DNA from: Lobosporangium transversale
Taxonomy: Eukaryota > Mortierellomycota > Mortierellomycetes > Mortierellales > Mortierellaceae
Direction of reading: 5' to 3'
DNA length: 64,000 bases
Assembly (NCBI RefSeq): GCF_002105155.1
Contig: NW_019029045.1
Span: forward strand, 1-64,000
The position numbers and the translations under genes were made by a program. Under the pieces are notes generated by a model. That model did not search any database and was not told where the DNA came from. It saw nothing but the letters and a program-made list of their open reading frames with translations. The number at the start of each line of letters is the position of its first letter. The first letter of the stretch is position 1. Positions 10,456 through 21,400 of this stretch are shown piece by piece.

Positions 10456-13400
10456 ATGTCGACTCGTATGAATCAAATGCCATTGAATGAAGAACCAAAT
10501 GACATTGTTGAATCACAGCAGTCTCATTCCTTGCCAAGAGACAATGCTGGTGCTGGTAATGGAGGAGAGAAATTTTCTCTTTTGAATCAGTTCCGGTTGT
10601 TTGGACAGCTTAACTTTATGTCTAATTCGTCAACTAAATGTACGTTTAATGTACGTTTTATTTCCAATCAAATTTGCTAGTCCTCAGAGGATTCTTTGAA
10701 TTGTCTGGTGGCGCGATATGCTTCAAACTTGCATCAAATGAATCAACTGCGTAAGAGAAAGAGACATAGGAGCTATAACATCCCATGTTATTACTATTGC
10801 GTTTTAATAATATCAAACCTAATTTGATTTTTTTTACCTGCATTACAATGTGGTTCCAAGTAAACCTTCTGTACCCATGATTGCATCCACTGTAAGTAAG
10901 AACGTAATGTTAGCAAAAAAAATGAGAATAAAAATAAAAGTTTCTGAAAAATAAAAATAATAAATGCATCCAGGTCAGAGCATCTTTCGATACGACTGAG
11001 ATGGAAAAGGGAAATTACTATGCAGTATGGACGATCTCTATTAAAAGTAATGATCTTAATAACTATCCAGCACTGACGTTAATGTGGGGGACAAATGTAA
11101 GTCAAAGAAAGTCATATTTGAGTGCAAGGGCAATATAGAATGGACAATACCAGACACTCTTTCGCACAATCAACACTAATCTGCATTATAGAGTACAGTT
11201 ATCACTCATATAATAGCACCTTGCGAAGAGCTCGAGGAGCTCAAAGAGCAAGCTTCAAAGAAGGACCCAGCTCGAAATTTGGTTAAAATCCGGACGCCTT
11301 CATTCTATATCAATCCCAGAGAGGAACTCAAGATATTATTATTATCTGAGTGGCAAAGTGAAGAGATCTATTTTGATTTACATCAAATTGAGGTCTACCC
11401 TGCAACGATTTGGGTCAAAGGTGTGTGACCACTAGCTGCTTGGGTGGATTAAAGGTATAAAGGCACTGGTAAAAGAGTATAAATATTTAACATCCCTGTA
11501 CTATTCACTTTATTTGATCCTTCACCCTCAGATGCTATCTCTTTAAAGGAACCAATAACTCAGTCAATCAAGTTACCCTATAAAGAGCTGTCTGAGCCAA
11601 GTGGAACTCCTCGAACTGCCGCTATCGAACGGTGGCAGATAAACGGCGGCGGTACTCATATAACAACACTTTCCTATACAGAAACCGAGGCTCATTTAGA
11701 TTTATGGGAGTTGGAGGATACATCTGATTTTAGCCTTAAAAGTGCCTCCACTCCCTGCGCAACAAGGCATATTCCAATAACACGGGGCAGAAAATGGGAT
11801 TGCGCCGTCATTGGACATTGCGACTTCTTATGATGCCTCTAAGTTAGCGGTCTTTCCGTCAGGGGATTTCGACAAAGGTGCCTTCGAAGCTGTACCAGAG
11901 TTCAAAGTGTTCAAGTATTCGAATGAATTCACCCCTGCTGACGAACGCACTGGAGACCGCTTAAAGCTCTCAAAGACAATCCCTTCGCTCAATCGATACG
12001 CTGGATATGGCAAGTTTCATCGCTTGAGCGATTTGGATCTTCAGGATGCAGATGGGAGCCATGGAAGAGATTATAAAGATGAGGTCTTTGTCATTAGTGA
12101 TGGCATTACTGTTGCTGTATACATCGCGAATGGAAATTGGCAACAACTCCACAGCATTCGATTATCATATGAATCAAACAACGTACAGCCTGTACCAGGT
12201 GAAGCAGCCGTACGGAATCGCTTTGGGACTGTGGAAGAGATTGCTGCAAGGACTAAGAAACACGCAAAAATGTTGATTGATACTCTTCAAGGCTGCCTAT
12301 GTGCTTGGGTTACGCCAAGAGAGATCCTGATCTTGGACTTGAAGATGGCTCAAGTCTTCCAGCATATTAATCGAGATGATTCTGCGCCAGAGGAGGACTT
12401 GGTGGTGTTATCACCAGATGGAACAATGTTGGCGACAGCATTCGGGAAGCATGTGTCGATCTACATGACTCATATGGACGGTAGCATCAGATCATCCGAG
12501 TTTAAGGAGGATGTCGTTAACCTTTCCTTCCTGGATGGGGGCAGACAGCTTCTAGTGGGCTTAATTTCTGGCTTTGCTATTTTGGTGAGCCCTTGGCACC
12601 CGACAGAAAGTGGTCGGAGACTTTGGTTGCCACGTATAGAAACTGGAAAATTGACTGTTGCGCATATTAGGAAGAAAGGGTTAGTGACAGCCCAAGGACA
12701 TCCTAAAAAGGCTGCTCAGGGCCTAATCAAAGCTTTTGAGGGGCTTTCTAAAGCTGTTAAAGCTCTATTTGAATGGTCTGCTGAAACTCGTCATAGCCCT
12801 AAAGAAGCTTCAGGCTCGCAAGCTTCCTGTCAGGAGGTTCTTCGCTTTCTTCACGAGGAGATACAAGGCCTTACTAAGGGAGACACCAAAGTCCGTAATG
12901 TGGCCCATGTCCTTTTAAAGGATGCCATTCAAGGAGTTCTCGAGGAGACCGCCCAAGGAAACGAATCAGACGCCATTCAGGATATATTTGGAGATATCCA
13001 AGGCTTTTTAAAAAGTGTCACTCTAGATCCTTCGAGTAGGGCCGTCCAAGGTCTTTCTATCGATGTTTTTCAAGGGCTTTCTAAGGAAATCCAAGGGCTC
13101 CCTAAAGAGGCCCAAGGCCTCCTTAAAGAGACTATTAAAGGTCTCTCTAAAGAGATCCAGGAGTGTTTTAAAAAAAGCCAAGATGGTCTTAAAAAGGAAC
13201 TTAGAGATCTTGCCAAAGTGGCTTCTAAAAGACTTTTCAAGGATATTGTGGAGAATCTATCCAAAGAGGCAACAAAAAGCCAGCCTGGGAAGGCTGCGCT
13301 TGATCCCAAAGAGCTTGCCAAGTTTTCTTCCATAAAAACTGCTCGAGGGCTTTCTAAAGAAGCCCAAGATCGTTTCAAAAGAACTGTTGATGATCTTTCT

Positions 13401-16400
13401 AAGAAGATGCAAGGGCTTTTTGAAAAGTATGTTCAGGGCCTTTCCAAAAAGTCTTCCCAAGGCCTTTGTAAAGAGACTGTCCAGGATCTCCTCGCCTATA
13501 GACAAGGGCCAGGATTGGATGTTTGTATATTGAAAGACTCTTCACAAAGTATAGGACCATGTGATGCACACTGCCAAGCTGGAAAGAGGCTTAATGAGAA
13601 CTTTGTGGAATGCACTGGGCCGTCAGGGCGCAAATTCATGTTGGAAATCCAATCTATGGTCTTGGAGCAGCTCGAAGTAACAGCATTAACAACACGTTAT
13701 CAGTATCGCGAGACAATCATTTTGAGCACACCTGGTGATGATGGCGCGCCTGAGGTGATACATCAGGCAAATCATTATGGGGTGACTGAATCAACATTCA
13801 AAGCGTTCTTTCTTCCATGCAACACACGATACATTGTCGTAGGAGAACATTATATCCAGATTTGGAAGCTTCCAGATGCCAATCGTTCAGTTTGCGAGCT
13901 TTTAGCAATGAGATCAATTCCATATGGTAGCCAGCAGAACTTTGAGGGCTGGCTTCCATGCCAACCAATTAGCACTTGTCGGCACAGGAACACAATCCAT
14001 ATAGGAAACCCAGAAGAATGGATGACCTCACCATCGATCGCTGGTGCCTTCGATTACTCGCCTGAGACACTGACTGGTCAGGAGAATTTGGAGGCATGTA
14101 TACAGAGCATTCCATACTTGATTCAAATTTATGGGGCTTCGGATGATCAGTCCCATCAAAGGGAAATCCTGTCTTTTGTCCTCAAGCATATCAATGGCTT
14201 CCCTGATCCGCACAATTACACTGAATGCGTAATTCGAAGTATTATAGATGCATTTGATGTAAAAGAATGCGAGCAGTTTTTGAAAGAGCTCTTGCTTTTT
14301 AACAAGGATGGGCCGACTTGGATCCCTAGGCGCCGACTGGGCGAGAATGTCAATCTTATTTCGTTTATCATCAAAAAGGCCGAGGGTCATCCAAAGCTCG
14401 CCTCGACCGCAAGGATTGTGATTGATTATTGTTGCTGGATGGCGAAATCACAGAAAGAGCCCGGATATCTATCATTGGTCATTGAAGCGATCCCAGTCAT
14501 GGTTCAGCAAGCGCCGGATGTCGCACTAGAGGCCATGCGCAAGATGGCATTTATCCCTGTGAAGCGGCATAATTTTGTAGTAAACCGTTCGAAAGTATGT
14601 CGGCCACTGACAATCAAACGGCTGCTGCTGATCGACCGCTTTTTCCCAAAAAGAACGCCTCTATCCATTTATAAGGGCAAAAAACCTGTATTTCAACTCA
14701 AGCCGTTCTTACCATCACATCAGACGAGACAGGAGGAGGGCGTTCAGGACAACGAGAGCTTCAAGGCAGATGTGTATGTTGCTTCATTTGATATGCTCTG
14801 GAACATAGAGGCGCCGCCAATAAAGAGGATACAAAGGATGGACGGACAGTCGATGTCTCCTTGGAAAATGCTTTTATGGATCGCGCACTGGAAGGCCAAG
14901 CCTAGGAGCTTCCAATATGTCAGGATTCACGCTCTGGGCCTAGAGTATTTTGATCACCCTGCTATCAAAGCGCTTATAGAGTATAAATGGTACAGTATAG
15001 CGTTGAGAACACTGACTTTCTTTCAACATTCTGTCAAAAAGAGGCGCTTTGGCGATACAATCATTTTTATTATCTTCTTCACTTATTTTTCCTCCCTTTT
15101 CTGCAGGGACAAATTTGCAAGCTCTTACTGGTTGGCACGCTTTTTCTTTCAGTGTATCTATTACCTGATGGTATTGATGGCCAGCTTTTTACAAGTATAT
15201 GCCGAGCCCTCAACGACAGTGTTTTTATTAATCTGTATTGTAGCAATGGCGGTGATGTTTTTATGGCTTGAGGTGATACAATGTCTCGGAGGCCCTCGAC
15301 GATACATCAAGAATGCATTCAACATTGTAGATATTTGTGCCTATGTACTTCCGCTGAGCGCTAGTATCGTACAGCTAGTTACACTAGTGCGTGGCGAGGG
15401 CGATGGCAACTCTAGAGTGTTCAGCTTTGCGATCTTGGCTGTTTACTGGCATATAGTAAGAGTCTTTTGTGTGGAACATTAAGTCTGATTCCTGCGTTAG
15501 AAACGCGATTGAGCAGTCCTTTTTGTATATTTGTTCAATTTGCAAATGCTAGCTATTTGAATTACGCGTGATCCAAGGAGTGTGTCATACGGTAACAATT
15601 ATTTTGCGAGTCGCACGAAAGATCAAGGTGTTCTTCATTATCTTTGCAGCGTCCATACTTGCATTTGCACATACGTTCTTGCATTTATTGTGGGCCAAGG
15701 CCATCGACAGCGAAGACCGGACTGAAAACGCCGCAAATTTCCCTCGTGATTTCCTAGGCGCCCTTTCTGCCACGTATTTTTTTATGGTAACATACACACA
15801 TATCACAGCAACATCAGTTTCCACAAAATTACGGTAGCAACTAACATGGTGTTGACCTCTTTTTTTTTTTTTTTTTTTTTTTTTAACGTGAATTATTCAA
15901 AGGGTGGACGATATGATCCCGTAAGCGACAAATTTGGGTCCAATGATCTTACCTTCCATATCATAATGGCTCTCTACTTTTTTACTACAGTTATCCTTAT
16001 TCTCAATGTACTGATCGGTAAGCCGACAAAAAAGAGAAAAATAAATCAAGGAAACGTAAAACATCAGAATCATATCTTTATAGACTAGCTAACCTTTTCA
16101 TTCCTTTGTTTGTTCGAAACTTCTTAATCTAGCATTGATTAACATGGCATTTACAACGGTAGATAAGGACTGGCACAGCCAATGGCTAAAAAACTTATAC
16201 CTGTTTGTTTGGAGAGCAGAAAACATGTCTTACCATACGCCGGGTATCAATGCGGATTTTTATTTTTATTTTTATTTTTTTCTTTCGTGGAACTACAATT
16301 CTTTTACTAACAAGTGACAGAAAAAACCCCTTCCTAACCTAGGTTTCCGAAGTGCTTACCACTGGTTTCCAAAGGAGATCTATTATACTGCTAGTCAGAA

Positions 16401-16860
16401 AGATGTGGAGGATTATTATAAAAAGTATTTCGGAGACAGCGTGGGATTCTCAACTATGCCAACCAACATAGCAATCAAAATGGCAACTAACAAGGCAGCC
16501 GACATGGCAGCAACTGGTATAAGGACCAGTATATCATGGAGCAATACAAACTATACGAGTGGACCATCACTCTCTTCACCAATGTCTAGGAAGGAGCTTC
16601 GATTTAAGAAGGCAGTAGAAAGAGCGATGGCAGAGTCCTCAACTAAAAAAACACCTGCAACCACAATAAACACCTCGATATATGCGGATAAAAAGGAGCT
16701 GAGCCAGCAGCTGGGGATGATGCAACGTGAATTCCAGTCACGCCTAGACGCTATCCAGGACCAAGCGAACCAACGTCATTTGGCTTTAGAAAGACAGCTC
16801 AGAGTTATGATGGAGTTGCTGCAACTGCAACTGCAACAGGAGCAACAGCATAAGATATGA
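10456..16860 (+). CDS. TRP-like cation channel, tandem copy A (apparent frameshift)
   Basis: Supported exons: 10861..10891, 10974..11096, 11192..11420, 11532..14989, 15107..15455, 15553..15786, 15903..16017, 16133..16243 and 16343..16860. A first exon from the ATG at 10456 is likely, but its donor is unresolved. The N-terminal half is beta-propeller-like (EEDLVVLSPDGTMLATAFG). Next come a run of SKE-type short repeats (about 12690-13490), an alpha-helical block, and a six-helix channel. The channel has pore segment FPRDFLGALSATYFFM-GGRYDP and last helix LILNVLI-ALINMAF, as in TRP channels. The C-terminus is Gln-rich coiled coil. Compared with copy B there is one extra nucleotide at about 11785-11800. 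The frame upstream (codon starts at positions congruent to 2 mod 3) differs from the long downstream frame (0 mod 3), so the gene is disrupted or the base is a sequence error. Function inferred from topology only. Confidence 0.75.
12247..12497 (+). repeat. Near-identical tract shared with 20130-20380
   Basis: These 251 bp match 20130-20380 with one difference that I can see (GGCTGCC versus GGCTACC). Sequence on both sides diverges clearly. See the gene-conversion finding. Confidence 0.85.
12690..13490 (+). repeat. Degenerate short-period repeat block inside channel copy A
   Basis: Codes for repeated units of about 7-8 residues of the form QGLSKEI, QGLPKEA, QGLLKET, KGLSKEI, QECFKKS and RDLAKVA. 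The pattern suggests a long amphipathic helix or coiled coil. At DNA level the word AAGGGCTTTCTAAAGA recurs with variation. Copy B keeps only the flanks of this block. Confidence 0.8.
14331..14460 (+). repeat. Near-identical tract shared with 21680-21809
   Basis: These 130 bp match 21680-21809 with a single visible difference (GTTGCTGG versus GTTGTTGG). The flanks are more divergent. Confidence 0.8.
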
Positions 16861-16944
16861 TAGCTTTAATGATGATAAATAAAGATAGATGGGATCTGTG
16901 GGGATAGAATCAGAGGCGGCTCTCCACATCTTTCCACGCACTCG

Positions 16945-16976
<32 letters not shown>

Positions 16977-17889
16977 ATTACTTGATCTGATGATCCGCGA
17001 CGATGTAATGCTATTGATTCTGCTCTTGCCAAACCTTGATGTCTGGAAGGGGTTTTGTTGTTGAAAGACATTGGCATAAACAAAGATTTGTCAACTCATT
17101 GATGTAGGTATTTTTTTTAATATCCAATATATTATATATATGTATGATAAAGGTGGAGGTCTTTAGAATAAATGTGCTGATTGAGCCCAGCGTTGAGTCA
17201 AAAATCGATAGTGGTCTGCTTTGGCTAGAGTTAGCTCCATACCCATTTGTAATGGTTCGAATATCGATGAAAAAGAGACTCATCGTGGAATGTGAAATCT
17301 ACCATGCGAAGAGAGCTGTCCAAGCCATCCATTTGCCGAGGATTGCGCTCTTCTTGTAGATGATACAGTAGAGCAGTATTTAGCATTACTTCAATTGGAC
17401 AGAACTTTCTGACCTAGCCAATCAATTCTTTATTATTGCTAAATATTTATAATAAACATGGAGGACTTGTATCCGAGGCGACAAGCGCTAAATATATTCT
17501 ACACCAACATCTCATTAGAGAACTCTGTGGTATGAATTTATACTACACATGTATGTGAATAAATTTATTTATTCGGATTAGGATATTAGAGGGTCTTCGT
17601 CATTGCTAGTAGTAGTGATGGTATCTGGATAGCTTCGGTGACATAAAATATTCATGAGGCTGTCTCGGTTTCTGAGAGTAGCTTGAGAAAAGATGTATGC
17701 GGACGGCTTCTTGCTGCATGTAGCGATGGGCATTCTGTGTAGTTAGCATTTTTTTAAAAAAGATCGTTCTCCAATGAATTTTTTTTTTGCTTCGCCTTGA
17801 CTAGAAGTTGTTTTGGATACTCTTTGTGGGTACAGGTTTGTAGGCTAGGGAGTAGATTGAACATTATGCTTCTATTAACTGCTACCTCA
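16861..17889. other. Spacer between the tandem channels
   Basis: No convincing gene. It holds an A run of about 29 nt at 16945-16973. Weak similarity (around 17020-17190) to the flank downstream of copy B (24370-24550) includes matching words near 17153 and 24521. That suggests the duplication extended past the stop codon. Confidence 0.55.
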
Positions 17890-18232
17890 ACATCTAACAA
17901 AGCTGCTCTCCTCTATCCTCATCCTCATCCTCATCATCCTCAGCAACAATAACATTAGCAACGACATTAACAACGACACCAACAAAGAAGCCAGCATCAA
18001 CATCAACAACCATCACAAAACCTTTAGCGCAGAATATGGTGAATAAAGTGGATTGGTGTTTATAGCAACAAGAATACTTTGGACAAAAGCCAATAAGGAC
18101 AGGAGCAAAAGTAGAAGCAGCAAGAGCCAGCCGCCATGCATAAAACATCCGATATATAGGCAGTATAGAACATAGCCGCGGGAAGAGCGAAGATAAGAAA
18201 ACATGGTTGAACTGACCATTGTTCATGCGAGG
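17890..18232 (+). pseudogene. Relic of the POP3 3' end
   Basis: This stretch aligns with the last coding part and 3' flank of POP3 (about 9777-10175). Shared parts include the CCTCATCCTCAGCAA start, TTAGCAACGACATTA, the AGAAGCAGCAAGAGCC region, GTATAGAACATAG, AAGATAAGAAAACA and finally TTGTTCATGC. It has internal deletions and no useful reading frame. It sits just upstream of channel copy B, exactly as intact POP3 sits upstream of copy A. It is therefore a by-product of the segmental duplication, not an independent gene. Confidence 0.85.
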
Positions 18233-18249
18233 GGGTTTTTTTTTCTGGG

Positions 18250-18454
18250 TTGATTCAGGAGTGCAGGAGATCAACGCTATAAGCATCTAGATGAGGCTTG
18301 GTCTACCCAGGCATGTACCCTGGACTGGAGTGATCGACGTCCCCCCATATTTTATACCCTCTTTTTTCCTTTTTGTTCTCGTGAATTGTACTACCACAAG
18401 AACATCAAAAACATATTCACCCTTTTTCCTGCACTTCTTACTACTACTTCTCGA
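18250..18454 (+). promoter_or_regulatory. Duplicated promoter region of channel copy B
   Basis: Strongly similar to 10240-10455 upstream of copy A, including TAAGCATCTAGATGAGGC and GTACCCTGGACTGG. The spacing to the ATG is similar. Conservation here exceeds that of nearby spacer, as expected for a shared promoter or a recent duplication. Confidence 0.6.
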
Positions 18455-21400
18455 ATGTCGATTCAAATGAATCAAATGCCATTGAATGAAGAACCGAATG
18501 GCATTGTTGAATCACAGGAGTCACGGTCCTTGCCAAGAGACCACACCGATGCTGGTAATGGATCAGTTCCAGTTGTTCGGATCGCTTAATTTTAATATCA
18601 GATTCTAAACGTACGATTTCAATTAAATCTACTTAGTTCTCAGGAGTCGCTCTTTAGACTACAATTTTGGATCAGGGTAAGAGAAAGAGACGTAGGGACA
18701 ACATGACATCCATCTTCTTGTGATAACTTCAAATCTGACATTCATCACCACAAATTGGTATTTTTGCCTACACTACAGTACGGGTTCAAGTAATTCTTCT
18801 GTCCGCGTAGATACGAGTCAACCACAATTCAATGTAAGTAAGAAAGAAGCATGAGCAATAAAATAGAAATGTCTAGTGTATGAAGTACAGATAATAGACA
18901 GAAAAAAAAAAAAAAAAAAAAAAATCTCTAGATCAAAGGGAAATTCAATACGACTGGAATAGAGAGGGGAAATTACTCTGTCGTCTGGACGATCTCCCTT
19001 GTCAATTATGACCAAAATATCTTTCCAACACTGCGATTTAAGTGGAAGACAAACGTAAGTCGAACGAAGTGATGGTTTAATGTAGGATGTGAATATCAGT
19101 ATGAAATGCTAGCCTCGCTTTAGCACAATCAATGTTAACACACATTATAGAAGACCAGTATTGCGCATATAATAGTATCAAGCGAAGATCTCAAGGACCT
19201 CAGCGAACAAGCTACAAAGAGGAACCCGCCTTCAAATTTAATTAGAATCAAGACGCCTCCATTCGAGATGAATCCCGAAATCGAGGAACTCGAAGCCTCC
19301 TTAGAAAGAGTCGCCCTCGTAACAAATGCACGGTTAACTGGGCCGCAGGGCCGTGAGACATATCTTAAGGTGCATCAGATTGAGGTTTATCCTGCAATGC
19401 TTTTACTCGAAGGTATGGATCACCAGCCGCTTTAAATAGATATTAAAGGCCCACGAAATGTATATACTTAAAAGTAGTGCTTTATTTATTCATCCGTAGA
19501 TGCAATCTCTCTGACAACCACTATCGAAAAATGGCAAATAAACGGTGGTGGCACTCATTTAGCGACTCTTTCCTACACAAGGAACAAAGCCTATTTAGAT
19601 CTATGGAAGTTGGAAGACACATCCAATTTTAAAATCGCCTCCACTCCCTGCGGAACAACGTCTTTTGATATCGAACAGGGCAATAACGGGGCTGCACCGC
19701 CATTAGAAATTGCGATCTCTTATAATGCTTCCAAATTAGCGGTCTTTCCATCAGGGGACTTCGACAAAGATGCCTTCAATGATGTACCGCCGTTCAGAGT
19801 GTTCAAGTATTCGGATAAGTTCATCCCTGCCGACGAACGCCCTGGAGACCGCTTAAAGTTCTCAAAGACAATCCCTTCGCTCAATCAATACGCTGGATAT
19901 GGCAAGTTTCATCGCTTGAGCGATTTGGTTATTCAGGATGCAGATGGGAGCCATGGTAGAGATTGTAAAGATGAGGTCTTTGTCATTAGTTATGGCATTA
20001 CTGTTGCTGTATATATCGCGAATGGAGATTGGCCACAACTTCACAGTATCCAACTATCGTATAAAGAAGACAGCGAAACAGGCATAGCAGTGCCATGGGG
20101 TCGATCCGAGACGCCGGAGGAGATCGTTACAAGGACTAAGAAACACGCAAAAATGTTGATTGATACTCTTCAAGGCTACCTATGTGCTTGGGTTACGCCA
20201 AGAGAGATCCTGATCTTGGACTTGAAGATGGCTCAAGTCTTCCAGCATATTAATCGAGATGATTCTGCGCCAGAGGAGGACTTGGTGGTGTTATCACCAG
20301 ATGGAACAATGTTGGCGACAGCATTCGGGAAGCATGTGTCGATCTACATGACTCATATGGACGGTAGCATCAGATCATCCAAGTTTGAGAATGAAGTGAC
20401 TAACCTTTCCTTCCTGGGTGGGGGAAGACGACTTTTAGTGGGCTTAGCTTCTGACTTTGCCACTTTGACGGACCCTTGGCACCTGACGGAAGGTGGTCAA
20501 AGACTTTGGTTTCCATTTCCAAAAGATGGACGATCAACTATTGCGCATATAAAGAACCTAGAGGCAGCTCAAGGTCACTCTAAATATGTTGTTCAAGTCC
20601 CGACGAAAGCTATTGAAGATCAGCCCGGGGAGACTGTTCATGCTTCCAACTATGAGACTGTGCGGAGCTTGTCGGGGATGCCTATTCCTGGTCCTAGAAG
20701 GGCTACCACGGTCTCTTCTATAAACAATGCTATAGAGAGCTCTAGAGACCGTTTTAAAAGAACTGTTCATGGCTTTTCTAAAGGGCTTTTAAGAAGGCAT
20801 ACCCATAATCACCCTAAAGAGATTGTTCAAGACCTCATCGTGTACAGGCAAGGACCAGGATTGAATATTTGTGTATTGAAAGACTCCTCGCGGAGGCTAG
20901 GGCCATGCGATGTAGACTGCCGGGCTCGCGATATACTTCAAGAAACCTTTAGGGAGTGCACTGCACCGTCAGGATCCAAATTCACGTTGGAAATCGAATC
21001 CATGGCCTTAGAGCAACACGAAGTTACAGCACTAACAACACCTTACCAGTTTTGCGAGACAGTCACTTTGAGGATGTTTGACGATAATGGCACGCTTAAG
21101 GCGATACAGCAGGCAAACCATTATGGTGTGACTAAGCCAGCATACAGGGCATTCTTTCTCCCATGCAACACACGGTACATTGTCATTGGGGAATTCTATA
21201 TCCAGGTTTGGAAACTCCTAGAATCTCCAGAAAGCTCTTCGGATCCAGTTTGTGAGCTTTTAGCAATGATTTCAATCCCGTACCACAGGCAACAGGGCTT
21301 CGGAGACTGGCTTAAACAGCAGCGAGTCAGTGTCTGTCGACACAGGAACACAATCCATATAGGGGATCTAGATGAATCGAGTGCCTCATCATCTACCTTC

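Noticed and set aside
13000-13490. Repeat block as a transposon or minisatellite inserted in the channel gene
   Set aside because: The repeats are degenerate, keep the reading frame and have no terminal repeats; expansion of a coding coiled coil fits better.
11811-15482. A single 1223-aa protein starting at 11811
   Set aside because: The start is TTG, homology to copy B extends upstream through several exons, and the frame reads through one intron (14990-15106) and past the donor at 15456. It is an exon string, not a gene.
17894-18286. 130-aa ORF on the minus strand
   Set aside because: It is the antisense shadow of the POP3 relic; its Asp/Glu-rich and Val-rich runs come from the CCTCAT and AACGAC repeats.
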